Shown: in pieces, positions 33,394 to 38,975 of the stretch
How the letters are laid out: every line of letters starts with the position of its first letter
Numbering within the stretch: position 1 is the first letter of the stretch
DNA from: Tannerellaceae bacterium
Lineage (GTDB): Bacteria > Bacteroidota > Bacteroidia > Bacteroidales > Tannerellaceae
Direction: 5' to 3'
DNA length: 38,975 nucleotides
NCBI GenBank assembly: GCA_031276545.1
Contig: JAISMW010000048.1
Span: 1 to 38,975 of the forward strand
Made by a program: the position numbers and the translations under genes
Notes under the pieces: model-generated
Databases searched by the model: none
What the model saw: the letters and a program-made list of their open reading frames with translations, nothing else
What the model was told of the DNA's origin: nothing

Positions 33394-34845
33394 ATGAAAA
33401 AGAATATATTTTTATTACTTGTTTTCATCCCGCTGTTATGTGCATGTAGCGACTGGCTGGATGAAGAACCGAAAGCCGTAGCTGCCGAAACATTTTATAA
33501 TACAGTGCAGGAAGCGGATGCGGCCGTACTGGCGCCGCTGAATAAGTTCAGATCCGGATTTGCCATGTCGTATCCCGGTTTGATGGAATGTTTTGCCGAT
33601 TACCAGTATGGAAGGGGAAGCTGGACTTCCAACAGTGACTATGTCGGACTGGACACACAAAACCAGACGCGTTCAAGTATGGTTTGGAACTCACTGTATC
33701 AGGCAATACGGGATTGCAACATCGCCATAGAAAAATTGCCGGATGCTTCCTCCATGACGGATGAACAGAAGAATGCCTATATCGGAGAATTACGGTTTCT
33801 CAGGGGACTGGCTTATTTTTACTTAGTTCGCCAGTGGGATGCCGTACCCCTGCGTACGGAATTGAATATGTCGGAATGGGATATGGGAAAAACATCGGCC
33901 GATGAAATCTATACCCATATTATAAGCGACCTGGAATTTGCCATAGCCCATTGTCCTTCCACGCCCCGCCTCATCGGTACGCCTCATAAGGATGCGGCCA
34001 AAAGTGTATTGGGACACGTATATTTACAGTTAAAGGATTACTCCAAGGCGGCGTCCTTACTGAAAGAAGTAATAGACAGCAATAAACATTCCCTGGTAAA
34101 TGTGACTGCATCCAGGGAGTTTGAAAAGATATTCGGCCCTGACGTGATCAATACTCCGGAGGAAATATTCTATCTGAAAAATACCCGGACGGCCGGTTGG
34201 GAATTTGTGATGTTCTGCGCACATCCCAACGCGCAGATCGACGGCAAAAAAATGCACGGAGCCGGAGGCTGGTACGGGCTTTATACAACATCCTTAAACG
34301 AGATAATAGACGAGTGGGAGATAGAAGACCTGCGAAAAGATTACAACCTGCTGCAACTGGATTTCGGTATGGGGGATAACACCTATCTTCCTGCCAAATT
34401 TTATGATCCGGAAGCTCCGGGCAACGGTGGAGCGGGCAATTCCAACCCCTTAATCCGTTATGCGGATGTTCTGATGATGTATGCCGAAGCCGTCACGCAA
34501 GCGGCCGGAGCTCCCAATGAAGATGCCATGGAAAAACTCAATATGGTACACCGGAGGGCCTACGGATATCCACCCGCAGAGCCTTCGCCGGTCGACTTCC
34601 GGCTGTCGGACTACCCCACCAAAGAGGCATTCATGGAAATACTCATTCGGGAGCAGGCCTATGAAAGCTACAATGAAGGGAAAAGATGGCCGTTCCTGGT
34701 AAGGCTCGGCATTGCCAAACAAGAAATCAGGAAAGTGAAAAACATAGAGGTGACCGACAAGCACATGCTCTTCCCGATTCCGACCACAGAGTTTAGCTAC
34801 AACAAGGGACTGGATGCCTCCCGCGATCAAAACCCCGGTTATTAA
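33394..34845 (+). CDS. SusD/RagB family glycan-binding lipoprotein
   Basis: A 483-residue surface lipoprotein that caps the SusC barrel and binds the glycan. The signal peptide ends at LLCAC with C18 as the likely lipidated residue, followed by SDWLDEEPK, where the acidic stretch fits surface export. The TPR-rich SusD fold is shown by LRGLAYFYLVRQWDAVPL and by YADVLMMYAEAV near the C-terminal part, and the protein ends in FSYNKGLDASRDQNPGY, typical of the family. It is the second gene of the utilisation operon. Confidence 0.96.
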   Translation: MKKNIFLLLVFIPLLCACSDWLDEEPKAVAAETFYNTVQEADAAVLAPLNKFRSGFAMSYPGLMECFADYQYGRGSWTSNSDYVGLDTQNQTRSSMVWNSLYQAIRDCNIAIEKLPDASSMTDEQKNAYIGELRFLRGLAYFYLVRQWDAVPLRTELNMSEWDMGKTSADEIYTHIISDLEFAIAHCPSTPRLIGTPHKDAAKSVLGHVYLQLKDYSKAASLLKEVIDSNKHSLVNVTASREFEKIFGPDVINTPEEIFYLKNTRTAGWEFVMFCAHPNAQIDGKKMHGAGGWYGLYTTSLNEIIDEWEIEDLRKDYNLLQLDFGMGDNTYLPAKFYDPEAPGNGGAGNSNPLIRYADVLMMYAEAVTQAAGAPNEDAMEKLNMVHRRAYGYPPAEPSPVDFRLSDYPTKEAFMEILIREQAYESYNEGKRWPFLVRLGIAKQEIRKVKNIEVTDKHMLFPIPTTEFSYNKGLDASRDQNPGY

Positions 34846-34859
34846 CGGCACGTGTACTT

Positions 34860-37664
34860 ATGAAAACAAACAGAATATTGAAATACGGTGCGATAATATG
34901 CTTTGCGTCTATTCTTAATGCGTATGCGCAGGAGATAACAAAGCTGGAGTCGCCCTACTACGTGTATCCGCGCTCCGGTGCACAGCATATAGATTTGTCG
35001 CACGACTGGCAATTATCGTCAATGGATGAGCCGGTGGCAAACATTTCGGAAGTGAAAGACAATGAATGGATCAATGTGGCATACCCGACGTCTGTTCAGA
35101 TGGCGCATTTTAAAGCGGGAAAAATGGGCGATCCTTACAAACATCTGAATGCGAAGGAACACGAGAAGCTGGAGCAAAAGGTATGGTACTATAAAAAAGA
35201 ATTCACCCTTCCCGACAATGCGAAGGGGAATCATATCATACTGAATTTTGACGGCGTCGACTATTTTGCCAAGGTATGGCTAAACGGAAAGTTGCTGGGC
35301 AGTCATAGAGGGATTTTTGGCGGGCCGATCATAAATATCAGCGGGAATGTGCTGTATGATAAAGCGAATATGCTGGTCGTTGAAGTTATTTCCGCCAACT
35401 ATAAGAATGAAAGCTACGACAACCGAAAGCCCGGTAAAATCATCAAAGGATGGTTCCTGACCGGGGGAAGCGCCATGGAACCGTATTTTAATCTGGGGCT
35501 GTGGCGGACTGTACGCATCGAAATAGTTCCGGAGTATCACATTGAGCGTCCTTTTCTGTTCACCAAAAAGCTGGAGAACAAACATGCGACTATCGGCTTT
35601 ACCATGGAGATATTTTCCGGCAAAAATTCCCTCGACTACCGCCTCCACCTCTGGAATAACAGTCAGATGTCGAACTATTCTTTTCCCAAACAGGCTCCGC
35701 AAAATATAAAGACGAAAGACAAGTTGACTGTTTTGCTGGAGTTTGAAAAAGAGGGTGTAACAGCCTTTTCCAAAGAGTTTGCACCGTATACCATAGAAGG
35801 CCGCTGCTGGATGGAAGAAGAATTTGTGTTCAACAATCCCGAACTGTGGAACCCTAACGGGCTGGGTGAGCAGAATAGGTATGTGGCAAACATATCGTTG
35901 AAAGCAAACGGTCGGACGGTGGATGCGATACGGTTTGATTTTGGCATACGTACAATCGAACAGGTACGGAGCGCCGGAGTGAGAACGGGAGACCGCTGGG
36001 AAAACTGGCAATTTGTGGTGAACGGCAAAAAAATCTTTGTGAAAGGTATCAACTGGATGCCTGTGGACGCACTGTATGATCTGACGGCCGATAAGTACGA
36101 CTGGGCGGTGCGTATGGCTAAAAACGCCGGATTTCAGATGTTTCGCATTTGGGGTAGCGGACTGCTCGAAAGCAAAGAGTTCTATGATGCCTGCAATAAA
36201 TACGGCATTATGGTATGGCAGGATTTCAATATAGCCAATTTCGAGACTCCCGACTGGCCTCAGGACGAATGGGAAGCACAGGTATGCCAGAATATTTTCA
36301 GGTTGAGAAACCAACCTTCCTTGGCGGTGTGGTGCGGAGGCAATGAGTTTAACCCGTACTCGAAAGGCAATACGGCGTCCATCGGTATTCTGGAACGCAA
36401 CCTGGCCATATTCGACCCGACGCGCATGTTCCTGAGGACTTCTCCCGATGCCGGATCGCTTCATTCCTATCCTGATTTTGACCCTGCATGGTATAAGGGA
36501 TTCGAACTTATCCCTTATGTGGCCGAAACCGGAATACATTGCATCACCGATCCTAAAAATATCAGGGAGGTGGTCACGGGCAGCGAACTGGAAGATTTAA
36601 GCGGAATGTATCAGAAGGAGTTTGCCGCTAAACATCCCGAATTCGTCGAACATTTCGCCGAATACAATCCGGAACGCGTACCGCGTATGCTTAGCAGGGC
36701 ATCCCATATAGACAATATGGCCAAACCCAAGCTCGAAGACATAGCCGAAGCATCACAGATTGGCGCCGGAGAATTTTATCAGGTCATGTCGGAAGGTTTT
36801 CAGTGTAATTATCCGGTAGCAACCGGACTGATGCCCTGGGTCTATAAGCGTCCCTGGCCGGTAGTGGCCGCCATCAACCTGGTGGACGGATACGGCCACC
36901 CGTCCGCCACGTATTATTTCCTGAAGAGAACGTATGAACCGACACGCGTCGCCATAGACATAAAACGAATACTCTGGGCGCCCGGCGAGGTATTTCCTGT
37001 TACCGTAAAAGTGATAAACGGGGTGGATCGGCGGGCGTTTGCCGGAAAGGTCGATGTGCAGGTTTTCGATGATCGGTTTAAAGAAGTATGGACGCAGACA
37101 AAAACCTTCGAAATCGCGCAGGGAACGGCCGTTACAAGCTGCGATTACGGTTCATATACCATACCGGCAGACTATCGGGAGAGAATATTTTTCATCGTCG
37201 CCACCTTGTACGACGCTTCCGGAAAGCTGATATCACGTGCCGATTACTGGCCGCGCACGATCAGGCAAATGGAAGATAAAACGTATTACGCCAAATATAG
37301 CGCGGAGCCGGTAGAATGGCCGGCGCTCGATAAGGGTCCATGGCTGAAACCGGCGGTGTCGAAAGTAAAAACGAAATTGCTGGTTTCACATGCTGAAATA
37401 AAATCATTCGGAAACAGTTCGGGTACACTGTCTTTCACGGTAACCAATGCGGGTAATGTACCGTCGTTTATGACCTCGTTCGATTTGGAAGGCGTCAAAC
37501 GATCTTTTTTCGCCAATGACAATTATTTCTGGCTGCCTCCCGGCGAATCAAAGCATATCGAGATGGAGATGAATCTCCGGGAAACTGCGCCTGTGAAAAA
37601 TCTGACGCTTACAGTTAAATCCTGGAATGCCGCACAATGTACGAAAAAGATGAAGCTGCAATAA
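34860..37664 (+). CDS. exported GH2 family glycoside hydrolase (beta-mannosidase / exo-glucosaminidase-like)
   Basis: A 934-residue enzyme. A signal peptide ends near NAYAQE. The order is an N-terminal galactose-binding-like sandwich (about 35-225; FDGVDYFAKVWLNGKLLGSH), an immunoglobulin-like domain, and a TIM barrel from about 375 (VNGKKIFVKGINWMPVDAL, FRIWGSGLLESKEFYDACN). The acid/base Glu is E496 in WCGGNEF; the likely nucleophile is E556 in YVAETGI. C-terminal Ig-like domains follow. The sequence resembles beta-mannosidase or exo-beta-glucosaminidase branches rather than LacZ, but the substrate is not certain. The gene lies 14 bases after susD and 16 before the transporter. Confidence 0.9.
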   Translation: MKTNRILKYGAIICFASILNAYAQEITKLESPYYVYPRSGAQHIDLSHDWQLSSMDEPVANISEVKDNEWINVAYPTSVQMAHFKAGKMGDPYKHLNAKEHEKLEQKVWYYKKEFTLPDNAKGNHIILNFDGVDYFAKVWLNGKLLGSHRGIFGGPIINISGNVLYDKANMLVVEVISANYKNESYDNRKPGKIIKGWFLTGGSAMEPYFNLGLWRTVRIEIVPEYHIERPFLFTKKLENKHATIGFTMEIFSGKNSLDYRLHLWNNSQMSNYSFPKQAPQNIKTKDKLTVLLEFEKEGVTAFSKEFAPYTIEGRCWMEEEFVFNNPELWNPNGLGEQNRYVANISLKANGRTVDAIRFDFGIRTIEQVRSAGVRTGDRWENWQFVVNGKKIFVKGINWMPVDALYDLTADKYDWAVRMAKNAGFQMFRIWGSGLLESKEFYDACNKYGIMVWQDFNIANFETPDWPQDEWEAQVCQNIFRLRNQPSLAVWCGGNEFNPYSKGNTASIGILERNLAIFDPTRMFLRTSPDAGSLHSYPDFDPAWYKGFELIPYVAETGIHCITDPKNIREVVTGSELEDLSGMYQKEFAAKHPEFVEHFAEYNPERVPRMLSRASHIDNMAKPKLEDIAEASQIGAGEFYQVMSEGFQCNYPVATGLMPWVYKRPWPVVAAINLVDGYGHPSATYYFLKRTYEPTRVAIDIKRILWAPGEVFPVTVKVINGVDRRAFAGKVDVQVFDDRFKEVWTQTKTFEIAQGTAVTSCDYGSYTIPADYRERIFFIVATLYDASGKLISRADYWPRTIRQMEDKTYYAKYSAEPVEWPALDKGPWLKPAVSKVKTKLLVSHAEIKSFGNSSGTLSFTVTNAGNVPSFMTSFDLEGVKRSFFANDNYFWLPPGESKHIEMEMNLRETAPVKNLTLTVKSWNAAQCTKKMKLQ

Positions 37665-37680
37665 TGGAAGCGACAGTAAG

Positions 37681-38910
37681 ATGAAACGATTGAACATCCC
37701 CTACAAATGGGAACTGATCATCATGTTATGGTTTGCCTACTTCCTCAACCAGGGAGACAGGCAAATCTACAACGTGGTGATTCCACTGATAAAAGACGAC
37801 CTGAAGCTGACGGACGTACAGCTTGGACTTGTCGCCACAATCTTTACCGTCGTCTACGGTTGCCTTGTGCCCTTTGCGGGCTATCTCGGCGATTTCATGA
37901 AGCGCAAATGGATCGTGTTCTCCAGCCTTGCGGTGTTCAGTATCGGCACGTTGCTGACGGGATTCAGCGGAGGGCTGATTGCGTTAATCGTCATGCGCGG
38001 CGTCACCACCGGCGGCGGAGAAGCGTTTTACTATCCTTCCGCCACCTCGCTGATTGGCCAGTATCACCGGAAGACGCGCGCCATGGCGATGTCCATCCAT
38101 CAAACTTCGCTGTATGCAGGGATCGTGGCGAGCGGCTTTATAGCCGCTTATATCGGCGAACGGTTTGGATGGCGCTTTTCGTTCTTCACCTTCGGACTGG
38201 GAGGAATCATTTTGGCTGCATATATTTTTTTCAGGATGAAAGATACCGGTCAGCCGGTGAGCAACGAAACAAGGCTGTCTCTTCGCTATGTGGTCAGGAA
38301 GATTTTTTCAAAGAAAACGGTTTGGATGCTATGCCTGGCTTTTGGCGGAATGGTTTTCGTGAATACGGGATATCTAACGTGGATGTCGACTTTCTATCAC
38401 GAAAAATACGGACTGTCGCTCTCCGAAGCAGGTTTCACCTCCATGTTTTTCCATTTTGCCTTAGCTTTTGCAGGGGTTTTGCTCGGCGGAAAAATATCGG
38501 ACCGATTTGCGCAGAAAAGAAAAACGATACGGATGTATACGGAATTTTTCGGCTTGCTGCTCGGCGCTCCGTTCATCTTTATCATGGGCTACACCTCCAA
38601 TTTATATGTCAGCTATGCTGCGCTGGCTCTGTTCGGATTTTTTCGCGGCATATACGACTCCAATCTCTACGCCGCATTGTTCGATGTAATCGAGCCTCGC
38701 CTCCGGGCTTCGTCCGTAGGAATCATGACGGCCTTTGCCTTTCTGGCCGGATCCATGGCGCCCCTTGTGCTGGGCGTGGTGAAGACGCATTACGGTCTGT
38801 CCGCAGGGATTGCTTCCCTGTCGTTCTTCTATGTGTTTTCGGCAGCCATGGTGCTGATCGCCTTACTGTTTTTCTTCAGGAAAGAGTATTACGAAGAGAC
38901 AGCGGTATAA
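37681..38910 (+). CDS. MFS transporter, sugar/organic anion type
   Basis: A 409-residue inner-membrane carrier with about twelve hydrophobic segments. The loop between segments 2 and 3 has the MFS motif in modified form (GYLGDFMKRKW), and LGGKISDRFAQKR marks the matching loop in the second half. The N-terminal YFLNQGDRQIYNVVIPLI is like the anion:cation symporter group that carries hexuronates and similar acids. In this operon it probably brings the GH2 product into the cytoplasm. It starts 16 bases after the GH2 gene. Confidence 0.9.
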   Translation: MKRLNIPYKWELIIMLWFAYFLNQGDRQIYNVVIPLIKDDLKLTDVQLGLVATIFTVVYGCLVPFAGYLGDFMKRKWIVFSSLAVFSIGTLLTGFSGGLIALIVMRGVTTGGGEAFYYPSATSLIGQYHRKTRAMAMSIHQTSLYAGIVASGFIAAYIGERFGWRFSFFTFGLGGIILAAYIFFRMKDTGQPVSNETRLSLRYVVRKIFSKKTVWMLCLAFGGMVFVNTGYLTWMSTFYHEKYGLSLSEAGFTSMFFHFALAFAGVLLGGKISDRFAQKRKTIRMYTEFFGLLLGAPFIFIMGYTSNLYVSYAALALFGFFRGIYDSNLYAALFDVIEPRLRASSVGIMTAFAFLAGSMAPLVLGVVKTHYGLSAGIASLSFFYVFSAAMVLIALLFFFRKEYYEETAV

Positions 38911-38949
38911 AAAAACAGTATTTACATATCAACAAAAAAAGAATATATC

Positions 38950-38975
38950 ATGAGACACATTTTTATTTTCATTAT
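38950..38975 (+). CDS. start of a further exported protein (truncated by window end)
   Basis: An ATG at 38950 opens a frame reading MRHIFIFI to the window edge, which looks like the start of a signal peptide. It follows the transporter gene by 39 bases and is probably another gene of the same utilisation locus. Nothing more can be said from eight codons. Confidence 0.45.

Overview
The window reads as a chromosome segment of a Bacteroidota bacterium, most likely order Bacteroidales. Supporting signs are a SusC/SusD pair, PF14905-type outer-membrane barrel remains, an ECF sigma factor of the Bacteroides type, a DUF4286-ruvC pair, a Bacteroides-like GdhA, and repeated TAnnTTTG promoter motifs with no strong Shine-Dalgarno sites. 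Base composition is uneven. The left third (about 900-9300) is GC-rich, while the right quarter (about 27500-34000) is clearly more AT-rich. No rRNA or tRNA genes were seen.

Layout. 1-804 is a 21-bp tandem array kept in exact register. 899-9303 carries an LTA-synthase-like membrane sulfatase, an exported M20 amidohydrolase, an AAA ATPase with a GTG start and a large pyruvate:ferredoxin oxidoreductase ending in a strong terminator. 9519-10105 is a decayed ISAs1-type transposase, followed by an ECF sigma factor with no FecR partner in view. 10932-14872 holds mannose-1-phosphate guanylyltransferase plus a membrane metallophosphoesterase, convergent with an M23/LysM peptidase-queH pair. 15059-18023 is an outer-membrane barrel gene split by a 692-bp non-coding MITE-like element (15519-16210) with terminal inverted repeats and a TA duplication; the element itself holds two palindromic 23-bp arrays. 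A histidine kinase/OmpR-type regulator pair is divergent from that gene. 20614-23974 has a lipoprotein, DUF4286, ruvC and gdhA, flanked by heptanucleotide arrays in opposite orientations. 24617-27501 is a tight run: unknown protein, rsmI, coiled-coil lipoprotein, yjjG-type phosphatase. 27566-29404 is an ATPase plus TOPRIM-like pair that resembles OLD/PARIS-type defence modules. 29459-38975 is a polysaccharide utilisation locus: IclR regulator, SusC, SusD, GH2 enzyme, MFS transporter and the start of another exported protein.

How the genes work together. In the right-hand locus SusD/SusC would capture and import a glycan, the GH2 enzyme would trim it, the MFS carrier would move the product across the inner membrane, and the divergent IclR protein would sense it. 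The kinase/regulator pair probably controlled the neighbouring barrel gene through three direct repeats spaced 10 bp apart in the shared intergenic region, but the transposable element has broken that barrel gene. The most unusual aspect of the window is its repeat content: four separate arrays with 21-23 bp period, each built on a palindromic core, plus two heptamer arrays.
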